Program-made: the position numbers and the translations under genes
Source of the DNA: Blastococcus sp. TF02A-35
Lineage (GTDB): Bacteria > Actinomycetota > Actinomycetes > Mycobacteriales > Geodermatophilaceae
Assembly (NCBI RefSeq): GCF_004571075.1
Contig: NZ_SPQP01000005.1
Span: 1 to 64,000, forward strand
DNA: 64,000 nucleotides
Direction: 5' to 3'
Shown: in pieces, positions 1-7,322 of the stretch
How positions within the stretch are numbered: position 1 is the first letter of the stretch
Layout of the letters: each line of letters begins with the position of its first letter
The notes under the pieces: model-generated
Told to the model about the DNA's origin: nothing
The model's database searches: none
Seen by the model: only the letters and a program-made list of their open reading frames with translations

Positions 1-119
1 GCGACGTGGCGCTGCCGCTCGGGGTCGCGCAGGGCGACCCAGCCGGCATCAAAGGGAACGATCCGACCCAGCCGGTGCAGCACCTCCGCAGCGCGTTCCG
101 CCACCGCGTCTCGCGACAC
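1..119 (-). CDS. GAF/LuxR-type regulator, N-terminal fragment (cut by window edge)
   Basis: Read on the minus strand from a GTG at 119 (another GTG is at 125), this frame is open to the window edge and gives about 39 residues of ordinary globular composition. It includes the stretch RIVPFDAGWVALRDPE. That phrase is typical of GAF-domain LuxR-family regulators of actinobacteria, where a helix-pair leads into the first GAF strand. About six of its forty codons end in A or T, more than in the flagellar genes next door, so it may have a different history. It is divergent from fliK, with the two starts only about 20 bp apart. The flagellar genes that normally precede fliK (fliH, fliI, fliJ) are therefore not directly upstream. 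The family assignment rests on a short segment and is moderate. Confidence 0.5.
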   Translation of the reverse strand, partial: MSRDAVAERAAEVLHRLGRIVPFDAGWVALRDPERQRHV

Positions 120-138
120 GGCCACCGCGGCGACCGCT

Positions 139-990
139 GTGGCCCCGGCCGTCGTGCCGGCCGGGACCGCGCCCGACGCGGCCGGGCTCACCGTCCTCGC
201 GCAGGCGTCCGCCGTCCCCGGCGGGACCACGACGACCTCCGCCCCGGCGCCGGGCGCCCCGGCGGGCACCGCGGACGGCGCCGCGCCGGTCCTGCCCACG
301 ACCGTCCTCCCGCCGGCCCGGGCCGGCGCGGGTGACACCGGCGCCGGCCCGGGCGGTGAGGGCGCGAGCCGCGGTGAGACCGCCTCCGTGCCGTCCGCCG
401 GGACCGACCCCGCCGCCGGCGCGGACACGTTCGTGGCGCCCACCACCGGCAGCGCCCCGGCCGCCACCGTCGCCCCGGCCGCCTCGGTCGCCGCGACCGA
501 GGGCGCGACCGGCGCGGACGCGACCCTGCCCGTCTCGGGCCAGGTCGCCCGCCAGGTGGCCGTCCTCAGCGCCTCGGGCAACGGCGTGCACACGATGACC
601 CTGGTCCTGAACCCCGAGAACCTCGGGCCGGTCGAGGTCCAGGTGACCGTCGCCCAGGGCAGCCTCGACCTGCACCTGCGCGGCGCCCACGAGCAGGGCC
701 GCCTGGCCCTGCTCGACGCCCTGCCCGAGCTGCGCCGGGACCTGGAGTCGGCCGGGCTGAGCCCGTCCCGCGTCGAGGTCGACGCGGACGCGGGCGGCTC
801 CTGGCTGGCCAAGCACGCTGCCGAGCAGCAGGCCCACCAGCAGAGCCAGCAGCACGGCTCCGGCGGCCGCGGCGCCGAGAACCAGGCCGGCGAACGGTCA
901 CGGTCCTGGGGTCTGCCTGCCGATAGCGGAGAAGGACGTCCCCAGCCGTCCCAGCGATCCACGTCGTCCGGCGTGGACGTGCGCGTCTGA
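139..990 (+). CDS. fliK: Flagellar hook-length control protein FliK, possibly N-terminally shortened
   Basis: FliK is the secreted molecular ruler that stops hook growth and switches the export gate (FlhB) from rod/hook to filament substrates. Residues 1-130 are an Ala/Pro/Thr/Gly-rich disordered segment. Residues about 135-215 are the conserved C-terminal Flg_hook domain, recognisable by LVLNPENLGPVEV at 155-167. The tail is Gln/His-rich. Length is 283 aa from the GTG at 139, short for FliK because the N-terminal region is brief. The same frame is open back to base 1 but would overlap a better minus-strand coding frame, so I use the first start inside the low-complexity region. It is followed 18 bp later by flgD, whose ribosome binding site is strong. 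Product certain, start uncertain. Confidence 0.85.
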   Translation: MAPAVVPAGTAPDAAGLTVLAQASAVPGGTTTTSAPAPGAPAGTADGAAPVLPTTVLPPARAGAGDTGAGPGGEGASRGETASVPSAGTDPAAGADTFVAPTTGSAPAATVAPAASVAATEGATGADATLPVSGQVARQVAVLSASGNGVHTMTLVLNPENLGPVEVQVTVAQGSLDLHLRGAHEQGRLALLDALPELRRDLESAGLSPSRVEVDADAGGSWLAKHAAEQQAHQQSQQHGSGGRGAENQAGERSRSWGLPADSGEGRPQPSQRSTSSGVDVRV

Positions 991-1008
991 GAAGGAGGCC
1001 GACGACCG

Positions 1009-1440
1009 ATGCCGGACGCAGTGACCGGGACCGTCCCGAACGGTGCCACCTACACCGCGAAGAGCAGCGTGGACCGCGGCGACCAGATGGGGAAGGACAC
1101 CTTCCTCAAGCTGCTGGTCGCCCAGATGAAGTACCAGGACCCCAGCAACCCGGCCGACACGAACCAGATGATGTCGCAGACCGCGACCTTCACCCAGGTC
1201 GAGAAGCTGCAGGAGCTCGCCAAGCAGAACGCCTCGATGCTCGCGCTGCAGCGGTCCAGCACCGCCGGGGCGATGGTCGGCCAGACCGTCACCTACACCG
1301 ACGAGGCCGGCGCGGCGAAGACCGGCGTCGTCTCCTCGGTCCGCCTCGGGACCGACACGGCCGACAGCGTGGCCACCGTCGACGGGGTGAAGGTGCCCAT
1401 CGGCCGGATCACCGAGATCGGCAAGACGACCACCAGCTGA
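1009..1440 (+). CDS. flgD: Flagellar hook-capping protein FlgD, short form
   Basis: FlgD forms the cap that guides polymerisation of hook subunits (FlgE) at the tip of the growing hook. The conserved N-terminal FlgD motif is present: DTFLKLLVAQMKYQDP at residues 30-45, followed by NPADTNQMMSQTATFTQVEKL-like sequence. The protein is only 143 aa, against about 220 in Salmonella. After the coiled N-terminal part it keeps a small beta-rich segment (AMVGQTVTY through VPIGRITEI) but lacks the Ig-like insert. A clear AAGGAGG at 992-998 sets the ATG start. It lies between fliK and flgE in the usual order. Confidence 0.93.
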   Translation: MPDAVTGTVPNGATYTAKSSVDRGDQMGKDTFLKLLVAQMKYQDPSNPADTNQMMSQTATFTQVEKLQELAKQNASMLALQRSSTAGAMVGQTVTYTDEAGAAKTGVVSSVRLGTDTADSVATVDGVKVPIGRITEIGKTTTS

Positions 1441-1506
1441 CCACCCGCTGACCCCGCGCCGACCCGCGCCCCCGACCAGCGACCCCCATCCGGAGGGACT
1501 CCCCCC

Positions 1507-2745
1507 ATGCTCCGCTCGATGTTCTCCGCCATCTCCGGCCTGCGCGCCCACCAGACGAAGATGGACGTCACCAGCAACAACATCGCCAACGTCAACACCG
1601 TCGGCTTCAAGAGCAGCCAGACCGTCTTCCAGGACACGCTGTCCCAGGTGCTGCGCGGCGGCGGCCAGCCCGCCGCGGACCGTGGTGGCACGAACCCCGC
1701 CCAGGTCGGCCTCGGCGTCAAGCTCGCCGGCGTCACCACGAACTGGACCCAGGGCGCCACCCAGTCCACCGGCCGGTCGACGGACTTCATGATCGAGGGC
1801 GACGGCTTCTTCGTGGTCCAGGGCCCCGGCGGTGAGCAGCTGTTCACCCGCGCCGGCTCGTTCGACTTCGACGCCAACGGCAACCTGGTCACCCCGGACG
1901 GCTCCATCCTGCAGGGCTGGATGGCCGACGACGGCGTCGTCAACGCCAACGGCCCGGTCGGGCCGCTGCGCGTGCCCTACGGCCAGATGGTGAACCCCAC
2001 CTCCACCGCCGCGGGCTCGGTCATCGGCAACCTGCCCTCGAACGCCCCCGCCACGGCGGCCGGCGACCCGGCGTCGTTCCAGCTCGGCGCGGACATGTAC
2101 GACAGCCAGGGCGTCCTGCAGAAGGTCACCTACAACTTCGTCAAGACCGGCGACAACAGCTGGGACTTCAGCGTCGTCCACTCCGACGGCACCCCGCTGC
2201 TGGCCCCCACGCCGGTCACCTTCGACGACGCCGGCGAGATCACGCCGACCACCTCGGAGTTCACCTTCACCCCGCCGATCGGCACCTACCCCAGCTGGGG
2301 CAACGACGTCACCATCGACCTCTCGGGCATGACCCAGTACGGCGGCGCCAACACCCTCTCGGCCCCGAAGCCGAACGGCTACGCGCTGGGCTCGCTGCAG
2401 TCGTTCACCCTCGGCAACGACGGCACGATCATGGGCATCTACTCCAACGGCCTGCGCCAGCCGCTGGGCCAGCTGGCCCTCGCCTCCTTCAACAACCCCA
2501 GCGGCCTGGAGAAGGCCGGCAACTCGACCTTCCGCGTCGGGGACAACTCCGGCGTCGCGATGGTCGGCCTGGCTGGCCAGGGCGGGCGCGGTGTGCTGAA
2601 CGCCGGCGCGCTCGAGATGTCGAACGTGGACCTGAGCGAGGAGTTCACCGGCCTGATCGTCGCCCAGCGCGGCTTCCAGGCGAACAGCCGCGTGATCACC
2701 GCCTCCGACGAGATCCTCCAGGACCTGGTCAACCTCAAGCGGTAA
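1507..2745 (+). CDS. flgE: Flagellar hook protein FlgE
   Basis: FlgE is the hook subunit that connects the rod to the filament. The N-terminal rod/hook motif (residues about 5-35, including DVTSNNIANVNTVGFK) and the C-terminal helix (residues about 370-412, ending EILQDLVNLKR) are the discontinuous D0/D1 domains shared by rod, hook and hook-associated proteins. The middle carries the FlgE D2 domain. At 412 aa it has normal length. A GGAGGG ribosome binding site lies 9-14 nt before the ATG. A strong hairpin follows the gene, so flgE is probably the last gene of the fliK-flgD-flgE unit. Confidence 0.96.
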   Translation: MLRSMFSAISGLRAHQTKMDVTSNNIANVNTVGFKSSQTVFQDTLSQVLRGGGQPAADRGGTNPAQVGLGVKLAGVTTNWTQGATQSTGRSTDFMIEGDGFFVVQGPGGEQLFTRAGSFDFDANGNLVTPDGSILQGWMADDGVVNANGPVGPLRVPYGQMVNPTSTAAGSVIGNLPSNAPATAAGDPASFQLGADMYDSQGVLQKVTYNFVKTGDNSWDFSVVHSDGTPLLAPTPVTFDDAGEITPTTSEFTFTPPIGTYPSWGNDVTIDLSGMTQYGGANTLSAPKPNGYALGSLQSFTLGNDGTIMGIYSNGLRQPLGQLALASFNNPSGLEKAGNSTFRVGDNSGVAMVGLAGQGGRGVLNAGALEMSNVDLSEEFTGLIVAQRGFQANSRVITASDEILQDLVNLKR

Positions 2746-2761
2746 CGCACGGTCCCACCGG

Positions 2762-2796
2762 ACGGCCCGGCCACCCGTGAGGGGTGACCGGGCCGT
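2762..2796 (+). terminator. Hairpin terminator after flgE
   Basis: Two arms of about 15 nt (ACGGCCCGG-C-CACCC and its near-perfect complement) pair around a GTGA loop with one C-A mismatch. There is no U-tract, which is common for terminators of GC-rich actinobacteria. It separates flgE from the flbD-mot transcription unit and its own promoter. Confidence 0.6.
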
Positions 2797-2838
2797 TCGT
2801 CACACACCCCTCAGACGCCCCCGGCCAGGGCCTTTCGG

Positions 2839-2865
2839 CTCAAGGAAGCCCTGCCGCGGGCCGAT
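2839..2865 (+). promoter_or_regulatory. FliA/WhiG-type promoter upstream of flbD
   Basis: CTCA at 2839-2842 and GCCGAT at 2860-2865 are separated by 17 nt. This fits the CTCA-N15-17-GCCGA pattern known for actinobacterial FliA (sigma-28/WhiG family) promoters. The predicted start is near 2874, leaving a leader of about 50 nt before the flbD GTG. It would drive flbD-motA-motB-fliL as a late-class flagellar unit. The match is by eye only. Confidence 0.55.
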
Positions 2866-2922
2866 GACAACAGTGCCGTTCCTGCCCGTCCGCCGGGCCC
2901 CACCGAGCAAGAGGACCCACCC

Positions 2923-3204
2923 GTGATCCGAGTGACGCGCCTGAACGGCGACCAGTTCGCGCTCAACCCCGACCTCATCGAGAAGGTCGAGGGCCACCCC
3001 GACACGGTCGCGTTCCTCGTCGACGGCACGAAGTACCTGCTGCGGGAGAGCGTGGACGAGGTTCTCCAGGAGATCCGCGAGTACCGCGCCGGCATCCTCG
3101 CGATCTCCTACGAGATGGACCGCGGGACCTACCGCTCCGTCCTCGCCGAGCAGGGGTCCGCCGACTCCTCGGTGGTGCCCTTCCCGATCCGAGAGGAGCG
3201 CTGA
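2923..3204 (+). CDS. flbD: Flagellar protein FlbD/SwrD family
   Basis: This is a small (93 aa) cytoplasmic protein of the FlbD/SwrD family. In Bacillus the SwrD protein increases stator-dependent motor power, which fits its place directly before motA here. The family signature is at the N-terminus: IRVTRLNGDQFALNPDLIE, followed by the VDGTKYLLRESVDEVL segment. The protein is slightly longer than the usual 60-75 aa, with an extra polar C-terminal tail (ending IREER). The start is GTG with a weak purine-rich site (AAGAGGA). Its stop is 3 nt before motA. Confidence 0.9.
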   Translation: MIRVTRLNGDQFALNPDLIEKVEGHPDTVAFLVDGTKYLLRESVDEVLQEIREYRAGILAISYEMDRGTYRSVLAEQGSADSSVVPFPIREER

Positions 3205-3207
3205 CCC

Positions 3208-3978
3208 GTGGACCCCGCCACCCTGATCGGGTTCGCCATCTCGCTCATCGCCCTGGTCGTCTTCATGATCCTCGAGGGCGCGGACCCGACGTCGCTGATC
3301 TTCCTCCCGGCGATCGTCCTGGTGGTCATCGCCACCTTCGGCGCGGCGGCGGCGAGCCAGACCCTGGACGACCTGAAGAAGGTCGGCGGCTGGTTCAAGA
3401 TGGCCGTGATGCCGGCCAAGGTGCCGCCGCCGACCGACCAGATCCAGACGCTGGTGTCGCTGGCGGAGAAGGCCCGCAAGGAGGGCCTGCTCGCCCTCGA
3501 GGCCCAGGTCAAGAACATCGAGGACGAGTTCCTGCGCCGCGGCCTGCAGATGGGCATCGACGGCACCGACCCCGAGGAGCTGCGCGCCGTCCTCGAGAGC
3601 GAGATCGCGGCCAAGAAGGCCGAGGACAAGGTCGCCGCCAAGTTCATGAACAACATGGGCGGCTACGCGCCGACCATCGGCATCCTGGGCTGCATCGTCG
3701 GCCTGATGAACGTCATGGGGAACCTGTCCAACCCGGAGCTCCTCGGCCCGATGGTCTCCGCGGCCTTCATCGCCACCCTGTGGGGCGTCATGGCGGCCAA
3801 CTTCTGGTTCCTGCCCATGGGCGCGAAGATCCTGCGGGTCAGCGAGCTGCAGGCCGCGCAGATGGAGCTGCTCGTCGAGGGCATCACCGAGATCCAGGCC
3901 GGCACCAGCCCGCGTGCCGTCCGGCTCAAGCTGACCTCTCTCGTGCCGCCGGGCGCCATCGCCAAGGAGGCGGCGTGA
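3208..3978 (+). CDS. motA: Flagellar motor stator protein MotA
   Basis: MotA is the stator subunit that couples ion flow to rotation through FliG. It is 256 aa with four predicted membrane segments: two near residues 1-50 and two near 150-200, with the charged cytoplasmic loop between. The third segment contains GGYAPTIGILG, carrying the conserved proline equivalent to E. coli Pro173 beside the ion path. The cytoplasmic loop (RRGLQMGIDGTDPEELRAVLE) has the usual charged residues that contact FliG. The start is a GTG 3 nt after flbD, and motB follows after 16 nt. Confidence 0.95.
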   Translation: MDPATLIGFAISLIALVVFMILEGADPTSLIFLPAIVLVVIATFGAAAASQTLDDLKKVGGWFKMAVMPAKVPPPTDQIQTLVSLAEKARKEGLLALEAQVKNIEDEFLRRGLQMGIDGTDPEELRAVLESEIAAKKAEDKVAAKFMNNMGGYAPTIGILGCIVGLMNVMGNLSNPELLGPMVSAAFIATLWGVMAANFWFLPMGAKILRVSELQAAQMELLVEGITEIQAGTSPRAVRLKLTSLVPPGAIAKEAA

Positions 3979-3994
3979 CCGCCGGGGGCTCGGC

Positions 3995-4894
3995 GTGAGC
4001 AGCGGTCACGGCCGTCGCCGCAAGAAGCACGAGGAGCACGAGGAGCACGAGAACCACGAGCGGTGGCTGGTGTCGGGCTTCGACATGATGACGCTGCTCT
4101 TCGTGCTGTTCGTCGTCCTCTACGCGATGAGCAAGGTCGACGAGGACAAGTTCGCCGCCCTGGCCAAGGGCATGGCCGAGGCCTTCGGTGGGCCGGTCGT
4201 CGTGCAGCCGGGCCCCACCCCGGAGGGCTCGGTGCTCGACGGCCTCCCCGGCGTCATCGACATCGCCTCGGCGATCCCCCCGGACCCGACGGTGGAGCAG
4301 GCCGAGATCGACAAGGCCGCCGCCGCCGCGGCCGCCCAGCGGGCGGAGAACGTCGCCGCCGAGGCCCAGGAGGCCTACGACGAGCTCGCCGCCGCCCGCG
4401 AGAAGATCGAGGCCGCGCTCGCGGCAGCGGGGTACTCCGGCGCCGCGCAGTACGAGATCGACGAACGCGGCCTGGTGGTGCACATCGTGGCCGACCAGGT
4501 CCTCTTCGACGCCGAGGAGGCCGTGCTGCGGCCCGAGGGCCGCGAGATCCTCGCCGCCGTCGCCCCGGCGCTGGTCGAGCTGCCCAACGGCATCGGGGTG
4601 GAGGGCCACGCGAACCACCTGCCCGTCACCCGCGGCGGCCCCTGGCCCTCGAACTGGGAGCTGTCCGCCGTGCGTGCGACCACCGTCGTCCGCTACCTCG
4701 CCGGCGAAGGCGTGCCGCAGCCGCGGCTCACCGCCGTCGGCTACTCCTCGACGCGGCCACTGGTGCCCGAGTCGGCCCCCAACGCACTCACCGTCAACCG
4801 ACGGGTCGACGTCGTCGTCCTGTCCGACGCCTCCGCCGAGGCGAACGCGCTGCTGCCGGACCTCGCGGCCGCACACCAGGGAGGGACCCCATGA
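3995..4894 (+). CDS. motB: Flagellar motor stator protein MotB
   Basis: MotB is the peptidoglycan-anchored stator subunit. Residues 1-23 are cytoplasmic and contain a striking His/Glu repeat (KKHEEHEEHENHER). Residues 24-46 form the single membrane helix with Asp30, the ion-binding aspartate equivalent to E. coli Asp32, in SGFDMMTLLFVLFVV. A coiled-coil-like linker rich in Ala/Glu (about 105-145) leads to the OmpA-type peptidoglycan-binding domain (about 160-285) with VEGHANHLP and NRRVDVVVL. Length is 299 aa and the start is GTG. Its stop overlaps the fliL start (ATGA), indicating translational coupling. Confidence 0.95.
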   Translation: MSSGHGRRRKKHEEHEEHENHERWLVSGFDMMTLLFVLFVVLYAMSKVDEDKFAALAKGMAEAFGGPVVVQPGPTPEGSVLDGLPGVIDIASAIPPDPTVEQAEIDKAAAAAAAQRAENVAAEAQEAYDELAAAREKIEAALAAAGYSGAAQYEIDERGLVVHIVADQVLFDAEEAVLRPEGREILAAVAPALVELPNGIGVEGHANHLPVTRGGPWPSNWELSAVRATTVVRYLAGEGVPQPRLTAVGYSSTRPLVPESAPNALTVNRRVDVVVLSDASAEANALLPDLAAAHQGGTP

Positions 4895-5370
4895 GCAAGA
4901 AGGACAAGAACGCCCCGGCCGAGGGCGAGGAGACCGAGGCGAAGGGGGGGAAGAAGAAGCTCTTCATCATCCTGGCCGTCGTCCTGCTCGCCGGCGCCGG
5001 TGCCGCCTACTTTTTCCTCTTCGCCGGCTCCGGCGAGGCCGACGCCGCCCCGGCGCCGGAGCACGGCGGCTACACCGCCCTGGAGCCGGTCGCGGTCAAC
5101 CTGGCCGGTGGCGGCTACCTGAAGATCGGCGTCACCCTGGAGTACACCACCGCGGCCGCCGCAGGTGGGCACGGCGCCTCCGGTGTCGACGGTGCCAAGG
5201 CCTACGACAAGATCATCTCCACCTTCTCCCAGGCGCAGCCCGCCGACGTCATCGGCGCCCGCGAGGCCCTCAAGGAGGCCCTGGAGGAGAAGATCATCGA
5301 GGCCTACACCGACGAGGAGGGCGTCCAGATGGTGATGGGCATCTACTACACCGAGTACGTCACGCAGTAG
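4891..5370 (+). CDS. fliL: Flagellar basal body-associated protein FliL
   Basis: FliL is a single-pass membrane protein that surrounds and supports the stator. The ATG overlaps the motB stop (ATGA) and gives 159 aa. A Lys-rich cytoplasmic N-terminus (1-23) is followed by a membrane helix (24-44) and a periplasmic-side domain beginning near EPVAVNLAGGGYLKIGVTLEY. The C-terminus QMVMGIYYTEYVTQ corresponds to the conserved FliL end. The family length (about 150-180 aa) matches. A strong hairpin follows 20 bp after the stop. Confidence 0.92.
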   Translation: MSKKDKNAPAEGEETEAKGGKKKLFIILAVVLLAGAGAAYFFLFAGSGEADAAPAPEHGGYTALEPVAVNLAGGGYLKIGVTLEYTTAAAAGGHGASGVDGAKAYDKIISTFSQAQPADVIGAREALKEALEEKIIEAYTDEEGVQMVMGIYYTEYVTQ

Positions 5371-5389
5371 CTCAGCCGCACGACCACGC

Positions 5390-5421
5390 AGGGGTGCCCT
5401 CCGCTCACGGAGGGCACCCCT
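5390..5421 (+). terminator. Strong hairpin terminator after fliL
   Basis: A perfect 14-bp stem (AGGGGTGCCCTCCG with its exact complement) closes a CTCA loop. It lies 20 bp after the fliL stop and just before a new promoter-like element for fliM, so it probably closes the flbD-motA-motB-fliL unit. Confidence 0.75.
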
Positions 5422-5486
5422 GACGTGCATCAGGTGTCCCACCCGTCACCCGCTCCCCTGCCGGCACGGGGCTCCGGCGGCGCCCG

Positions 5487-5515
5487 GTCAGGGTGGCCCC
5501 GGGGCCCGCCGATGA
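5487..5515 (+). promoter_or_regulatory. FliA/WhiG-like promoter overlapping the 5' end of fliM
   Basis: GTCA at 5487-5490 and GCCGATGA at 5508-5515 have the same 17-nt spacing and the same extended -10 (GCCGATGA) as the element before flbD. A start 8-9 nt after the -10 falls at 5523-5524, exactly on a GTG codon in the fliM frame. The -35 is off by one base from CTCA, so confidence is lower than for flbD. Confidence 0.42.
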
Positions 5516-5523
5516 AGCGTTCT

Positions 5524-6588
5524 GTGACCACCCCCGAGACCGGACCGGCCCCGGCCGCCGCGCCGGCCCCGGACGCGGCTCCCGAGACCGCGCCGCCCGC
5601 GGCCCCCGAGGCCCAGCAGGCCGCGGCCCCGGCCGCTCCCCCGGCTTCCGCACCCCCGGCCGGCGCCGCCGGCGGCCGCAGCCGCCGTGGTGCGCCCCGC
5701 ACCTACGACTTCCGCCGCCCGACGAAGCTCTCCCGCGAGCACGTCCGGGTCATGCAGATCGCCCAGGAGTCGTTCGCCCGCCAGGCGACGACGATCCTGA
5801 CCACGTTCCTGCGCGCCGGCGCCCGGCTCGAGCTGGTCGGCATCGAGCAGTTCTCCTACGACGACTACATCGGGACGCTCGACAACCCCAGCTTCATCTC
5901 CACGTTCACGATGGAGCCGCTGGCCGGCAAGGGCCTGCTGGCCTTCCCGCTGGACATCGCCATGTCGATGGTCGACCACATGCTGGGCGGCTCGGGCAAC
6001 ACCGCGCAGCCCAACCGGCCGATGACGGCGATGGAGACCACCATCACCAACCACCTCCTCGAGCGGCTGTTCGAGGAGTTCGCCCGCTCGCTGAGCACCA
6101 TCACCGAGATCCAGCCGGTGCTCGTGGGCCGCGAGTACAACCCGCAGCTCGCCCAGGCCGCCGCCGGGTCCGACACCGTCATGGTCGCGCGGTTCGAGAT
6201 GGCGGTCGGCTCCCGCGAGGGCGAGTGCACGGTGGTGCTGCCGTTCTCCTCGTTCGCGCAGTCGCTCAACAACGCCGCGTCCCCGCAGCTGTCGGAGCAG
6301 GCGCTGCGCAAGCGCCAGCGGGCCCGTGAGGCCCTCACCGACCGGCTGAACCTCGTGCCGGTCGACGTGAGCGTGCGCTTCGCGCCGCTGACCGTCTCCT
6401 CGAACGACCTGCTCTCCCTCGCCGTCGACGACGTGCTGCTGCTCCGCCACCCGCGGGACAGCCCGCTGGAGGTCACCACCAACGACGTGACGTTCGCCTA
6501 CGCGATCGCCAGCAACCACCGGCGCCGACTGGCCGCCTCCATCGTCCCCACCCCGCACGCTCCGCACGCCGCGAAGGACTCAGCATGA
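5524..6588 (+). CDS. fliM: Flagellar motor switch protein FliM
   Basis: FliM is the middle ring protein of the switch complex and, in most bacteria, the CheY-P docking site. Residues from about 60 onward give the CheC-like middle domain (AQESFARQATTILTTFLRA, then the GKGLLAFPLDIA segment) and a C-terminal SPOA domain (RFAPLTVSSNDLLSLAVDDVLLL). The N-terminal 60 residues are almost only Ala and Pro and lack the usual EIDxLL CheY-binding motif. I chose GTG 5524 (354 aa), because the ATG at 5512 lies inside the putative -10 element; ATG 5512 would add four residues (358 aa). The end overlaps fliN (ATGA). Confidence 0.9.
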   Translation: MTTPETGPAPAAAPAPDAAPETAPPAAPEAQQAAAPAAPPASAPPAGAAGGRSRRGAPRTYDFRRPTKLSREHVRVMQIAQESFARQATTILTTFLRAGARLELVGIEQFSYDDYIGTLDNPSFISTFTMEPLAGKGLLAFPLDIAMSMVDHMLGGSGNTAQPNRPMTAMETTITNHLLERLFEEFARSLSTITEIQPVLVGREYNPQLAQAAAGSDTVMVARFEMAVGSREGECTVVLPFSSFAQSLNNAASPQLSEQALRKRQRAREALTDRLNLVPVDVSVRFAPLTVSSNDLLSLAVDDVLLLRHPRDSPLEVTTNDVTFAYAIASNHRRRLAASIVPTPHAPHAAKDSA

Positions 6589-7322
6589 CCGCGCCCCGCA
6601 CCGACTCGCAGGACTCCCAGACCGTCACGGCGGTCGTCGCCGCCGCAGCCCGGGCCGCGGCCGCACTGGTCCCCTCGACCTCCGCGCTCGTCCCCGGCAG
6701 CCCCGTGAACGACCCGGACGCCGTCCCGCTGCCGCCGACCGCCGCCATCGCGGTCACCGCCGGCCTGTCCGGTGAGGTCTCCGGCGACGTGGTGCTGGTG
6801 ATCTCCGGCGAGGTCGTCGACGCGCTGGAGAACTCCCCCGTCGGCCAGATGGACGTCTCCGCCGCGCTGCGCCCGGCCCTCGAGGCCGCCGCCGCGGCCC
6901 TCGGCCGGGTCCGGGTCGCCTCCGAGCGCACCGAGGAGCCGGTCGCGGCGCTCGACGGCCTCCGGGACAAGGGCATGTTCGTCGCCATCCCGCTCATGGG
7001 CGACGGCGAGCACCAGGCCACCTTTGCGCTGCAGGTCACCCTGCCGGCCACCCGCGAGCAGCGGGGCAGCCTCGAGCTCCTCCGCCACGTGGCCATGGAG
7101 GTCACCGTGGAGATCGGCCGCACCCGCATGACCGTGCAGGAGCTCCTCTCGCTGCACCCCGGCGAGGTCGTCGAGCTCGACCGTGCCGCCAGCGCGCCGG
7201 CCGACCTGCTGGTCAACGGCACGCTGATCGCCCGCGGCGAGGTCGTCGTCGTCGACGAGGACTTCGGCCTGCGGATCAGCGAGATCGTGACCGACGCCGC
7301 CGAGCTGGGCCAGGCGTCATGA
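6585..7322 (+). CDS. fliN: Flagellar motor switch protein FliN (FliY-like, long form)
   Basis: FliN forms the base of the C-ring with FliM. At 245 aa it is about twice the length of enterobacterial FliN. The SPOA domain is at residues 171-235 (MEVTVEIGRTRMTVQELLSL, then LLVNGTLIARGEVVVVDEDFG). Residues 1-165 form an extra N-terminal domain that looks like a CheC/FliY-type fold (AAIAVTAGLSGEVSGDVVLV) but without the E-N phosphatase signature. Such a domain could add a regulatory surface. The gene overlaps fliM and fliO by ATGA junctions. Confidence 0.9.
   Translation: MTAPRTDSQDSQTVTAVVAAAARAAAALVPSTSALVPGSPVNDPDAVPLPPTAAIAVTAGLSGEVSGDVVLVISGEVVDALENSPVGQMDVSAALRPALEAAAAALGRVRVASERTEEPVAALDGLRDKGMFVAIPLMGDGEHQATFALQVTLPATREQRGSLELLRHVAMEVTVEIGRTRMTVQELLSLHPGEVVELDRAASAPADLLVNGTLIARGEVVVVDEDFGLRISEIVTDAAELGQAS

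Noticed and set aside
1-335. Plus-strand frame starting at base 6 and upstream extension of fliK to base 1
   Set aside because: The frame at base 6 turns Arg-rich after 30 codons. The fliK extension is compositionally odd and overlaps a more protein-like minus-strand frame.
4029-4056. Short tandem repeats in motB, flhF (about 13320-13355), fliP and the Bax-inhibitor gene as CRISPR-like arrays
   Set aside because: Repeats are in frame, contiguous and encode simple peptide repeats; there are no spacers and no cas genes.
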